Assembly (NCBI GenBank): GCA_036259835.1
Contig: DATABA010000128.1
Location: forward strand, 5,348 to 69,347
Length of the DNA stretch: 64,000 bases
Source: JALYGK01 sp036259835
Lineage (GTDB): Bacteria > Actinomycetota > UBA4738
Direction: 5' to 3'
This document shows, one piece after another, positions 41,765-50,137 of this stretch (position 1 is the first letter of the stretch; every line of letters begins with the position of its first letter). A program made the position numbers and the translations under genes. Below the pieces are notes generated by a model. That model saw only the letters and a program-made list of their open reading frames with translations, was not told the origin of the DNA and made no database searches.

Positions 41765-42829
41765 ATGGCGTTGCGGGTGGTGGTCGTCGGCGCGACGGGG
41801 AACGTCGGAACCAGCCTCGTTCAGGCGCTTGGTGAAGACCCGGACGTCGATTCGATTATCGGCCTGGCCCGCCGGCTCCCGGCGTGGAGCCCGCCGAAGA
41901 CGACGTGGGCTCGCGCCGACGTCAGGACGACCGACCTGGTCTCGCATTTCCGCGGTGCGGACGTCGTGGTTCACCTGGCGTGGATCCTTCAGCCGACGCA
42001 CGATCCGCTCGCCACGTGGCGAAGCAATGCGCTGGGAAGTGTCCGCGTGTTCGATGCGGTCGCGGAGGCGCGCGTTCCGGCTCTGGTGTACGCGTCGTCG
42101 ATCGGGGCATACGCGCCGGGGCGTCGCGGCGGAGGCCCCGTGGACGAGTCCTGGCCGACGCACGCCCTTCCCACCGCGGCGTACGGTCGGGAGAAATCGT
42201 ACGTCGAGCGGGTCCTGGACACGTTCGAACGGGACCACTCGCACATTCGGGTAGTGCGGCTGCGGCCGGCGTTCATCTTCAAGCGAGAGTCCGCCTCGGC
42301 GCAGCGGCGGCTGTTTGCCGGTCCGCTGCTGCCGGGCCGGCTGGTTCGCCGAGACCTCATCCCGGTCGTTCCGGACATTCCGGGATTGCGTCTCCAGGCG
42401 CTCCATTCGGCCGACGCCGCTCAGGCGTATCGGCTGGCGGTAGTCCGGCCGGTGCGCGGAGCGTTCAACGTGGCCGCCGATCCCGTTCTGGACCCGAAGA
42501 CGCTGGCCCAGTTTCTCGACGCTCGCCCCGTAAGGGTGCCGTCGGGACTGGTTCGGGCTGTGATCGCGACAGGCTGGCACCTCCAGGTCATCCCGGCGAG
42601 CCCCACATTGTTCGACCTCGCGCTCAGTCTGCCGGTCATGGATTCAACCCGGGCTCGCGAGGAGCTCGGGTGGCAGGCGACGAAGACGTCGCTCGAGGCG
42701 ATCGGCGAGCTGTTCGAGGGGCTGAGGGCCGGCGCCGGAATGGAAACCCCGCCACTTCGTCCGGACGCGGGTGGACGGCTTCGGGGGCGCGAGCTCGCGA
42801 CCGGGGTCGGAGAACGCGACGACGCCTGA
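41765..42829 (+). CDS. NAD(P)-dependent epimerase/dehydratase (extended SDR)
   Basis: A 354-residue Rossmann-fold enzyme: nucleotide loop VVVGATGNVGTSLVQAL at the N-terminus, ARADVRTTDLVSHFRGADVVVHLAW, substrate-side YASSIGAYAP, and the YGREK active site (Y-x-x-x-K) around residue 140. LRPAFIFKRE and FNVAADPVLDPKTLAQFL are typical of epimerase-like SDRs. Probable sugar-nucleotide or steroid-type substrate cannot be told. ATG is close to a purine-rich GGGGCATG; the gene is divergent from the ChaB gene. Confidence 0.87.
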   Translation: MALRVVVVGATGNVGTSLVQALGEDPDVDSIIGLARRLPAWSPPKTTWARADVRTTDLVSHFRGADVVVHLAWILQPTHDPLATWRSNALGSVRVFDAVAEARVPALVYASSIGAYAPGRRGGGPVDESWPTHALPTAAYGREKSYVERVLDTFERDHSHIRVVRLRPAFIFKRESASAQRRLFAGPLLPGRLVRRDLIPVVPDIPGLRLQALHSADAAQAYRLAVVRPVRGAFNVAADPVLDPKTLAQFLDARPVRVPSGLVRAVIATGWHLQVIPASPTLFDLALSLPVMDSTRAREELGWQATKTSLEAIGELFEGLRAGAGMETPPLRPDAGGRLRGRELATGVGERDDA

Positions 42830-42833
42830 TTGG

Positions 42834-43391
42834 CTACGCGGGTAGTCCTCCACCGCCCGTTGCAGTGACATCGACAGTTGCGACGACCGGGGGATCGAAC
42901 GGCACGTGGCGATTGTCCACGTACTCGACCCTGAGATTGTGGGGGCCCGGTTGCAGCATGACCTGTGTCAGATTCGAGTAGGGCATCTGCTGAAGCTGTC
43001 CGTCCACGTATAGGTGAAGGTGACCTCCGGATGTGTCTGTCGCGGAGGTTGCGATGGAACCGTTTTGGATCGCGACCCGAAGCGTCACCGGTGTGCCTGC
43101 GGCCACCTGTGCACCATTTCGCGGTTCGACGATCGACACCACGGCGTCACTGTCTGCGCCGCCCAGGCCGATCGAAGGAAGTATGAACCCCAGCGAGAGG
43201 ACGATCACGCCCGCAGCTGCCGTGGCCGGCGCGGCCCAACGACCGCCCTTCCTGAGCGACCACAGAAAGATCCCGATCCCGGTCAGGACCGCCCCGGCGA
43301 TCACGAACGTGGGATTGAGCTGGCCGCTCGCGCCGTCGGTTTGTTGGAGGGCGCCGTTGCCGTGTGATGACCAAAGAACGAGGAATCTCAT
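42834..43391 (-). CDS. Membrane protein with Ig-like metal-operon domain
   Basis: A 185-residue protein. Two N-terminal hydrophobic helices (NPTFVIAGAVLTGIGIFLWSL, AAPATAAAGVIVLSLGFIL) are followed by an outside domain: VVSIVEPRNGAQVAAGTPVTLRVAIQNG...GGHLHLYVDGQLQQM. The GHLHLYVDG motif is shared with DUF4399-type domains of copper-operon proteins. ATG overlaps the CopC-CopD stop (ATGA), so it is made with that transporter. Likely a periplasm-type accessory for metal handling; no activity is proven. Confidence 0.7.
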   Translation of the reverse strand: MRFLVLWSSHGNGALQQTDGASGQLNPTFVIAGAVLTGIGIFLWSLRKGGRWAAPATAAAGVIVLSLGFILPSIGLGGADSDAVVSIVEPRNGAQVAAGTPVTLRVAIQNGSIATSATDTSGGHLHLYVDGQLQQMPYSNLTQVMLQPGPHNLRVEYVDNRHVPFDPPVVATVDVTATGGGGLPA

Positions 43392-44947
43392 GTGTGCCGA
43401 CCCGGGCCCCCGGTCGGAGGAGGGAACTGGCCGAGGGCCGCACTGACCGCCAGGACCACAGCGGCGAGAACGACCTCGACGAGTACCAGTCGGCGAAGCG
43501 TTCGAAGTGGCGTTTCAGAACCCGGCGAGGCGTCGGCGACCGCAGCACGGTTGAGCCTCGGCTTCGTCCATTGTCGGTTGATCCCCCCGAGGGCGAGCAG
43601 CGGGACGACCACCGCCAGCTTTCCGAGCAGCGTCAGCCCGTAGGCGTAGCCAGTGAGGCCTTCCAGCGTTCGGATCTCGATCCATGCCCGGAAGGTACCG
43701 GTGGCGACGATCACCGCCACGGCGATGAATGCCACGTCGGAAAACCGCGATACGACTGGGGCCGCAATCTGGACTCTCTTCCCGTCTTCCAGGCGGGTGG
43801 CCGGAAATGCCACCGCAATGAGTCCGACCAACCCGCCAAGCCACACCGCCGCCCCGACGAGGTGAAGCACATCGGCCATCACGTTCACCGCAACCGGTTC
43901 GGCGGTTCCGGCATGTCCGCCGAAGCTGATGGTCGCGAGCAGGCCGAGACCGAGAAGCGCGAGCGCCGCGACGGTCAAGCGCGGTTCGGCCGGACGAACG
44001 GCCGCGGCACCGAGGTCTTGTCGTGCCGTGGCCACGGCCAGGGTCTGCCGTTCGGCTGCCGGCCCCCACGGCAGCAGTACCGCCGCACACACCAGGAGAA
44101 GGCCGAGGCGAATAAGGACGACCTCCCCGAATCGCGTATCGAACACGGCCCTCAATAGGTCGCCCGAGAACGCCTCCGACAGCGGAACGTCGCCGGCGAT
44201 GGCTGCTTGCACCGGGATGGAGGCAAGGCTGCCGAGAATCGCCGCCACGAGGGCCATACGCATGAGCGCCGACCACCGGCGAGAGAAGGCCTCGTTGACT
44301 TCGGGTGAACGCAAAAGCCCGCCCGTGGGGCGCCAGACAACGACGGCAAACGCGCCGAGCCCCGTCAACAACAGGAGACCGGCGAAGGTCAGCCACCGAG
44401 CGATCCCGACGAGGACGTTCGGAACGACGCCACTCCCCGTGCCGTGCTCATCCGAAGCACCCGGGCTAGCCACGTGCCCCCCATGCTCTTCGGCTTCCCG
44501 GTCTGGAGGACTGGCGGAAGGAGAGGGGCTCGCCGAAGGGGAGGGCGCTGGCAGGGCCAGCCTGAAGCCGAATTCGCCATTGCGGGGATGACCGTCCCCC
44601 GCCACGATCCTCCATCGGACCAAGTAGCGGCCGTTCTCGAGTTCGGGCGCAAGCCGCGTCCGGACTACCGTCCGCTCCTCGCCCACGTATTCGATCTCGC
44701 CCCGATCCACCCGCTCTCCGGAGGAATTGAGCACGTGGATGCGGCCGAAGGCCAGCTCCACCGGCGCGTCGAACCGGATCACCACGACGCTGGGCGGCTT
44801 ACGGAGCTTCGAGCCGCCCTTGGGGTCGGTGGAGCGAACAAAGCTATGGGCGTGGCTGGTGGCAATGCAGAGAGTCATAAATGACGCCACGAGTCCCAGG
44901 AAGATCGGTACTCGCTTCAGCTGTCGGATACCCGACAAGGCCGTCAC
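43388..44947 (-). CDS. CopC-CopD fusion copper-transport protein
   Basis: A 519-residue fusion. After the signal (ends ...ATSHA) the mature protein begins H34 SFVRSTDPKGG; with D118 and H120 (AGDGHPRNGEFGF) this makes the CopC Cu(II) site. A Ser/Pro and His/Glu-rich linker (about 133-175) joins it to a CopD domain of eight hydrophobic segments, with FGGHAGTAE and ADVLHLVGAAVWLGGLVGL as characteristic loops. Role is copper uptake or resistance at the membrane. GTG start overlaps the upstream gene's stop (GTGA). Centre of a three-gene operon. Confidence 0.92.
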   Translation of the reverse strand: MTALSGIRQLKRVPIFLGLVASFMTLCIATSHAHSFVRSTDPKGGSKLRKPPSVVVIRFDAPVELAFGRIHVLNSSGERVDRGEIEYVGEERTVVRTRLAPELENGRYLVRWRIVAGDGHPRNGEFGFRLALPAPSPSASPSPSASPPDREAEEHGGHVASPGASDEHGTGSGVVPNVLVGIARWLTFAGLLLLTGLGAFAVVVWRPTGGLLRSPEVNEAFSRRWSALMRMALVAAILGSLASIPVQAAIAGDVPLSEAFSGDLLRAVFDTRFGEVVLIRLGLLLVCAAVLLPWGPAAERQTLAVATARQDLGAAAVRPAEPRLTVAALALLGLGLLATISFGGHAGTAEPVAVNVMADVLHLVGAAVWLGGLVGLIAVAFPATRLEDGKRVQIAAPVVSRFSDVAFIAVAVIVATGTFRAWIEIRTLEGLTGYAYGLTLLGKLAVVVPLLALGGINRQWTKPRLNRAAVADASPGSETPLRTLRRLVLVEVVLAAVVLAVSAALGQFPPPTGGPGRHT

Positions 44948-45402
44948 TCCTCGATGGTCTCTTCGAAGTACGCGCGCATCTGCGTTCCCTCGGGCGTCGA
45001 GCCGTGTACCTCGAACCTCCAGGATCCTGCTCCGAGATCCTCCTGCGCCACGAAGTGGCCGGGCGCGAGCTCGGTCGCTTCAAGCGCCACGGGATCGCCC
45101 GCTGCGGGAAGGCCTCGGAATCGAGCGATCTCGACCCTCTGTGGGGTCCCATTTTCGGTGAGGAACGTCAAGTGAATCTCGTTGGCTCCTGGCCGGCCCG
45201 GTTGCACGAAGCCCTGCACCGAAATGCCAGTCGGTAATGTGATCGTGTAGATGGCGGGGTCCTCCCCCGACACGCTGATTTCCTGACCCCCGGTTCTCCC
45301 CTCCCGCTCCGTGGTTCCCGAGTCGCGGAACATCAGGATGAGCGCGACGGCGATCAGTACTCCGCCACTCAGCGCGATTAACACACGAACCACGTTACGC
45401 AT
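44944..45402 (-). CDS. Membrane-anchored copper-operon protein with YtkA-like domain
   Basis: A 152-residue protein with one N-terminal membrane helix (VLIALSGGVLIAVALILMF) and an outside beta domain: YTITLPTGISVQGFVQPGRPGANEIHLTFLTENG...ELAPGHFVAQEDLGAGSWRFEVHG. This fits the C-terminal domain found attached to CopD or YtkA/FixH-like proteins, which bind or assist copper. First gene of the operon with the CopC-CopD fusion, whose GTG overlaps its stop. ATG has CTAAAGGAGAGG upstream. Confidence 0.75.
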   Translation of the reverse strand: MRNVVRVLIALSGGVLIAVALILMFRDSGTTEREGRTGGQEISVSGEDPAIYTITLPTGISVQGFVQPGRPGANEIHLTFLTENGTPQRVEIARFRGLPAAGDPVALEATELAPGHFVAQEDLGAGSWRFEVHGSTPEGTQMRAYFEETIEE

Positions 45403-45427
45403 GCCTCTCCTTTAGGCCGAAATCAGC

Positions 45428-45468
45428 TGCCGGATAACCGGCACCCCAAGTGCTCTTGGGTCACTATA
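45428..45468. promoter_or_regulatory. Two adjacent inverted repeats and -10 upstream of copper operon
   Basis: TGCCGG/CCGGCA (45428-45443) and CCCAAG/CTTGGG (45445-45460), each with four-base loops, lie just downstream of TATAGT, a minus-strand -10 (45463-45468). They would be at or after the transcript start of the operon, where repressors commonly block transcription. The C/G-rich second repeat resembles CsoR-type copper operators in appearance only. Confidence 0.45.
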
Positions 45469-45633
45469 GAGACGTCGGAGGTCCCGAAATGCATGACAGG
45501 CGCGCCGACAATCGAGCGATGACGTGTCCGGTGACCCCGATGACGAAAACCCGCTCGGAGACGGATTCGGCCAACGGGAACGCGCTGGGTTCCGCCGAGG
45601 GGCAACCGCAGACGCGGGCCGGCGTTGAGGTTC

Positions 45634-46029
45634 ATGCTTTTCGTAAATCGTAGGACGAAAGGAGATTCCGAGGAGGGGCGGCCTTCCTCCACTGCGCTTC
45701 GGTCCCGCTCAGTCGCCCTTTTCCTCGCGCTTCTGCTGGTGCTCGGGCAGGCGTGCGGCTCGTCTGGTGACCAGGCCCCGGATCGCGTGACCGGTCTGAT
45801 CACGCAGATCGCTCGTGGAGCCGATGGAAAGATGCAGCGGTTCACCCTGCGACAAGGCGCCGAATCGTTCGACATTCAGATCGACTCGCGGCGCGATTAC
45901 GGGTTCGACCTGGAGCACCTCGAACAGCATCGGATCTCCGACTGGCCGGTCACCGTCCGGTTGGAGCAGCGCGACGGCGTGCTGTTTGCGGTTGAGATCC
46001 TCGACGCTCCGTCGCCGACCGCTGGCTGA
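45634..46029 (+). CDS. Hypothetical lipoprotein
   Basis: A 131-residue protein. A long basic and Ser-rich N-terminus precedes a hydrophobic signal SVALFLALLLVLGQAC with lipobox LGQAC; the mature part (GSSGDQAPDRVTGLITQIARGADGKMQRFTLRQGAESFDIQ...) looks like a small beta barrel, ending DGVLFAVEILD. No family is recognised. Start uncertain: ATG at 45634 or TTG at 45625, and the true start may be further downstream, nearer the signal. Convergent with the following gene. Confidence 0.6.
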   Translation: MLFVNRRTKGDSEEGRPSSTALRSRSVALFLALLLVLGQACGSSGDQAPDRVTGLITQIARGADGKMQRFTLRQGAESFDIQIDSRRDYGFDLEHLEQHRISDWPVTVRLEQRDGVLFAVEILDAPSPTAG

Positions 46030-46031
46030 AT

Positions 46032-47150
46032 TCAGACCCCGCTATACGACACGACCGCGGGAGCCCCCAGGAAGCTCCCGAGTCGGTCGCCTTCTTCGGC
46101 GATCTCCTTCTTTTGCGCCGCGGAAAGTCTTCGAAAAAGGTCGACGGAGACGTCCGACCTCGCGGCTGCGCGTTCATGGTTCCAGACTCCGGCCACCTTC
46201 CCGTCGGTCAGCACCACGGGAGAAATCCAGCCCGCTTGACGGAAGACGCGCGGCTCGAACCGCTTTTCGACCAGCGACTCCTTGGGACGGCTCCCGGCGA
46301 CGTAGACATCGAAGGCGGGGAGCAAACGAACGGGAGGCTTTGGCGACCGCTTCTGGATCTCGGGGATGACCGACTTCAGCGCCCACGCCCGGTCGCCTTC
46401 CACATCAACCACTTGGAGTTCGTCTCCGGACGCCTCAAGGATTCTGCCGGCGGGCGCTGGCTGCATCCCCCACCAACGCGCGAACTCTTCTCGAGTCGCG
46501 GGACCATAAGCGCGGAGATAGCGGCGGACGATCTCCCGCCACGCATCGGACGGGTCCCACTCTTTCCACTCCCCCAGCCACTTGTCGGGCCGAACGAACG
46601 TGACGTTCTGGCCGCGCGGCGGTCCGGACATCAGCCACCCGTGAAACGCGGCCGGCTTCAGCATCTCTCCCCAATTGGAGAGCATCCGCTCCTTGGCGGA
46701 AGCGCCAACGCGCTTCGCCACGTTCTCGGCGAGTTCGACGCGGGTGAGCGGACGAGCTCCGAGGGATTCGTGGATGGCATCGAGTAGTTCCCGAAGCTGC
46801 GTTTCGGTCAACCCGACGAACTTGAGCCAGGCCCCCTTCCACCACCGGTCGTGGGTTCTGAGGGCGGCGACATACATCGGGAGGTCTTCCGCAGTCAGAA
46901 GGTGGAGCGTTCCCCGCATGGACCAGGTTCGCGCCAGCGTTCGCTTCGTCCACAGGGCCTCGCGGACGTGCTCCGGCCGGATACCCTCGACGCGGGCCCA
47001 CAGCTGAAGCTCGGCCGCGGACGACACCTGTGCGTGGACGCCGCAGATCTCCGAGACAACCGTCTGGAGGCGCCGTCGCTGGGCGCGTTTAGACAGGTAC
47101 TGCCGCGCGACGCGCCATGCCCGAACCTCGTCCCACGTCAGACGTTCCAC
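46032..47150 (-). CDS. Winged-helix DNA-binding domain protein (HTH_42)
   Basis: A 372-residue protein of the YcaQ/HTH_42 superfamily that includes the crosslink-repair glycosylase AlkZ. Visible motifs are LTWDEVRAWRVARQYL, GVHAQVSSAAELQLWARVEG, LARTWSMRGTLHLLTAEDLP and a C-terminal LLPAFDVYVAGSRPKESLVE...GVWNHE. The AQV segment corresponds to the QxQ-type region of the glycosylases, but I cannot say it is catalytic. A DNA-repair role is inferred from family only. Confidence 0.82.
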   Translation of the reverse strand: MERLTWDEVRAWRVARQYLSKRAQRRRLQTVVSEICGVHAQVSSAAELQLWARVEGIRPEHVREALWTKRTLARTWSMRGTLHLLTAEDLPMYVAALRTHDRWWKGAWLKFVGLTETQLRELLDAIHESLGARPLTRVELAENVAKRVGASAKERMLSNWGEMLKPAAFHGWLMSGPPRGQNVTFVRPDKWLGEWKEWDPSDAWREIVRRYLRAYGPATREEFARWWGMQPAPAGRILEASGDELQVVDVEGDRAWALKSVIPEIQKRSPKPPVRLLPAFDVYVAGSRPKESLVEKRFEPRVFRQAGWISPVVLTDGKVAGVWNHERAAARSDVSVDLFRRLSAAQKKEIAEEGDRLGSFLGAPAVVSYSGV

Positions 47151-47242
47151 ACATGTCAGGCTCGCATATCGGTCGTGAGTCCCTGCGGGCCCGGACAGGC
47201 GACGACTGGCCGGGAAAGGACGACCGTCGCTAACGTGTATCG

Positions 47243-48454
47243 GTGATGGCCTCCCGGTCGGGTCTATCTCGAGATGAACTGGCCGAGCGCGCCGGCGTGG
47301 CCCCAGACCTGGTCGATCGACTGGTCCGGTTGGGAATCCTCACCCGGTCAGAGGGCGACGCGTCGTTTCGCCTTGCCGACGTGTACAGGATCCGGCTGGC
47401 CCTCGCGTGCGAACGAGCTGGCCTTCCGATCGAAGGCATCGGTCAAGCGATCGCCGCGGGGAAGCTGTCCCTCTCGTACATGGATCTCCCCAACTACCGA
47501 TGGGCGGCGCTCACGCCGATCAGCTACCGGGAGCTGGCGGATGAGCTAGAGCTGCCGTTCGACCTCGTTCTCGACGTCGTCCAGGCGATGGGCTATGCCC
47601 GTCCGCATGAAGGCGACCGCGTTCGTGAGGACGACTGGGACGTCTTCCGTCTCGTCCGCCTCGCCCTCACCGTCCTCGACCGGGACGCGACGCTTCGGTC
47701 CGCCCGCGTTTACGCCGACGCTCTTCGTCGAATCGCAGAGGCGGAGGCGTCGCTCTACGACACATACGTGGTGGGACGCTTGCTGAACCAGGGAATGTCC
47801 TATCGAGAGGCGGTGGATCTGGCAAACGACTTCGGCGCTCAGATCAGCCCGATGCAGGAGCAGTTCATCATCACGACCTACCGGCGAATGCAGGAACGTC
47901 GTTGGACGGAATACACGATCGAGGGCATCGAGGAGATCCTCGAGGAAATGGGTCTCTATCAGCGCCCCGAGCGCTCTCCGGCATTCGGTTTCGTCGACCT
48001 CGCCGGGTACACCAGGATGACGGAGGAATGGGGCGACCAGGCGTCTGCCCGCCTGGTTGCGGATCTCTCCGAGATGGTGGACACGGTCGCACGATCGCAC
48101 CACGGCGAGCCGGTCAAGTGGCTCGGGGACGGGGTGATGGTCTACTTCAGGAACCCCGCCAACGCCGTATCGGGCACCGTTGAAATGGTGAGGCGTGCCC
48201 CGGAGGTCGGGCTGCCCGCACATGCCGGCATTGCCTCAGGACCCGTGGTGTTCCAGGACGGCGACTACTTCGGCCGAACGGTGAACATGGCAGCGAGGAT
48301 CGCCTCCCACGCAACCGAGGGGCAGACGCTGGTGAGCCGTGAGGTCGCGGAGCTGGCCGCCACGAACGCGATACGGTTCCGTGAGGTCGGGCGGGTTGAG
48401 CTAAAAGGCTTCTCTGACCCCGTCCTGGTCTACGAGGCGCTTTCTCCGGAATAG
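47243..48454 (+). CDS. Class III adenylate cyclase with MerR-like N-terminus
   Basis: A 403-residue soluble nucleotidyl cyclase, probably making cAMP. N-terminal MerR-like HTH (LSRDELAERAGVAPDLVDRLVRLGILT...FRLADVYRIRLALACERAGLPIEGI), a helical middle region, and the catalytic domain from about residue 245. Numbering from the second ATG, metal ligands are D251 (GFVDLAGYTRM) and D295 (KWLGDGVMVYF), base lysine K291, transition-state N347 and R351 (FGRTVNMAARI). The arrangement resembles mycobacterial cyclases with an autoinhibitory regulatory domain (e.g. Rv2212). GTG/ATG starts are adjacent, with no Shine-Dalgarno. Confidence 0.9.
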   Translation: MMASRSGLSRDELAERAGVAPDLVDRLVRLGILTRSEGDASFRLADVYRIRLALACERAGLPIEGIGQAIAAGKLSLSYMDLPNYRWAALTPISYRELADELELPFDLVLDVVQAMGYARPHEGDRVREDDWDVFRLVRLALTVLDRDATLRSARVYADALRRIAEAEASLYDTYVVGRLLNQGMSYREAVDLANDFGAQISPMQEQFIITTYRRMQERRWTEYTIEGIEEILEEMGLYQRPERSPAFGFVDLAGYTRMTEEWGDQASARLVADLSEMVDTVARSHHGEPVKWLGDGVMVYFRNPANAVSGTVEMVRRAPEVGLPAHAGIASGPVVFQDGDYFGRTVNMAARIASHATEGQTLVSREVAELAATNAIRFREVGRVELKGFSDPVLVYEALSPE

Positions 48455-49564
48455 AACGCTCGCGGTCGCGTACAGCGACAGTCCGACGACCAAGCCCCAC
48501 ATCAGGTTCTGCGTCACGGCGCCAACGGCGGCCATGGCGATGACGACAACGAGCATTGCACCACGTTGGTCCCTGGCCAGCATCGCGTGGTGCGCTCCGG
48601 TGTAGGCGAGCAGACCGGCCAGAACCGGCGAAGGAATGAGGGCGAACGCCGCCACGGCCGAGGGAGCGAAGAACAGTGCCGCCACGATGAGGAGGGAGCC
48701 CAGCACGATCCCGACGACCCCGGTTCGCGCACCGAAGCGGTGGTACGCGGTGAGGCCACTGGACCCGTGGCAGAGCGGCATCCCTCCGAACAGACCGAGT
48801 ACCAGGTTCGCGCTTCCGCAGGTCAACGACAGCATGGTGGGCGTTGCCCGTGCCGCCCGCGGGCCGAAGTACTCGCGCGCCAGGTCGGCCGTTCCGACCA
48901 CCGCGTTGCCGAGCGTGAGGGGGATCTGAGGGATAACGAGCAACGTCATCGACGTCCACAGGGCGGCAGCGGAGGGCGCATCGAACGCGGGCAAGCCCGG
49001 AGAGGGCGTGAGGGAGACCGCGCCCCCGCCGTGGAGCCACGACCACGTCATCCCGGCCACCCCAACGCCAAGCGCGGCAAGACCCCGCATGCTCCCTGCC
49101 GCGGCGACGCCCGCCGAGATGGCGACCGCCACGATGAACCCGAGAATGTCTTCACGGGGACTCACCAGGCCATACGCCGCGAAGATCAGAAGTAGCCCCA
49201 CCCCCGCCTGATTGCCCCGAATGATCGGTTTCGGGAAGAGCCGGGCCACCCATGGAGTGAGGCGGGTCGCCGCGAGCAGCACCAGCACCGCCCCGAGCCC
49301 GATGCCGGCGGCCGATATCACTTCGGGAGACGCTTGTGTGGCGATGGCGATGGCCGCGGCGGCCTTGATCGGTTGCACGGCCATTGGAATGCCGTAGACG
49401 AACCCTGCCGCGACGAACAGGAGTCCAGCGAAGAACAGCGCGGCTCTGGCGTCCAGTCCGTTCAGGAGAACCAGGGACGCGGTGATGGGCACGAGGGTGC
49501 CGAGGTCCGCGACGGCGGCAGCTGCTTCGAACGGTGATCTCGAAACCCGTCTCTGCTCAGGCAT
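48401..49564 (-). CDS. Putative sulfate/molybdate transporter (MOT1-like)
   Basis: A 387-residue polytopic membrane protein of about ten hydrophobic segments. VADLGTLVPITASLVLLNG at the N-terminus and GMPLCHGSSGLTAYHRFGART in the middle match the MOT1/SulP-like family of molybdate or sulfate transporters. GIPMAVQPIKAAAAIAIA is also typical. Its last 54 bases overlap the end of the cyclase gene in antisense, an unusually long convergent overlap. No operon partners are visible. Confidence 0.85.
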   Translation of the reverse strand: MPEQRRVSRSPFEAAAAVADLGTLVPITASLVLLNGLDARAALFFAGLLFVAAGFVYGIPMAVQPIKAAAAIAIATQASPEVISAAGIGLGAVLVLLAATRLTPWVARLFPKPIIRGNQAGVGLLLIFAAYGLVSPREDILGFIVAVAISAGVAAAGSMRGLAALGVGVAGMTWSWLHGGGAVSLTPSPGLPAFDAPSAAALWTSMTLLVIPQIPLTLGNAVVGTADLAREYFGPRAARATPTMLSLTCGSANLVLGLFGGMPLCHGSSGLTAYHRFGARTGVVGIVLGSLLIVAALFFAPSAVAAFALIPSPVLAGLLAYTGAHHAMLARDQRGAMLVVVIAMAAVGAVTQNLMWGLVVGLSLYATASVLFRRKRLVDQDGVREAF

Positions 49565-49591
49565 CGCTCTCGAGAGACCCCGTTACGGCCA

Positions 49592-50050
49592 TCACTGGTC
49601 GGGCTCCCGTCTCGTTTCGTTGGCGGTCAGAGTAACCAGGAGCTCCCGAATCTGCTCCTGCTGTTCCTCGATCCGTTGGAGTCGCTCGAGAGCTTCACGG
49701 TTGACCTCATAGTCGTGCTCGGCCTCGTCACGGTCTTTCGCCGCCTGACGGTTCTGGCTCATCATCACCACCGGTCCCGTGTACGCGGCCTGGAAGGAAA
49801 GCACCAGGTTGAGGAGGATGAACGGATACGGGTCGAAGGGCTTTCCGCCCAGCCAATCCCGGATGAGCAGTGCGTTCGCCAGAATCCACATGGCGAGGAC
49901 GACCGATTGGGTGATGATGAACGGCCACGAGCCGACGGTCGCGGCCACGCCGTCGGCGACCCGTTCTCCGAGCGTCCGCTGCTGGCCCATGTGCCGGACG
50001 TTCACGGGGTGTCGGTGCGGACCCCATCCTGCCGGGAATCGCAGGGTCAT
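49592..50050 (-). CDS. DUF1003 membrane protein
   Basis: A 152-residue protein with two membrane helices around VGSWPFIITQSVVLAMWILANAL and PYPFILLNLVLSFQAAYTGPVVMMSQNRQAAKDR, the DUF1003 core. A C-terminal coiled-coil-like tail (EHDYEVNREALERLQRIEEQQEQIRELL) follows. Function unknown; members are widespread in soil bacteria. ATG start after GGAGGTATCG. It lies downstream of the transporter start with a 27-base gap. Confidence 0.87.
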   Translation of the reverse strand: MTLRFPAGWGPHRHPVNVRHMGQQRTLGERVADGVAATVGSWPFIITQSVVLAMWILANALLIRDWLGGKPFDPYPFILLNLVLSFQAAYTGPVVMMSQNRQAAKDRDEAEHDYEVNREALERLQRIEEQQEQIRELLVTLTANETRREPDQ

Positions 50051-50137
50051 CGATACCTCCTGGCGTTCGGTTGAGCGCTGATTGTCGGCCAGCCCACCCG
50101 TGGGAACAAGACATCGACGCGCGTCGCTACGGGATCC

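Noticed and set aside
45450..45653. Short ORF on the plus strand upstream of the lipoprotein at 45634
   Set aside because: It lies over the divergent copper-operon promoter and has no recognisable protein.
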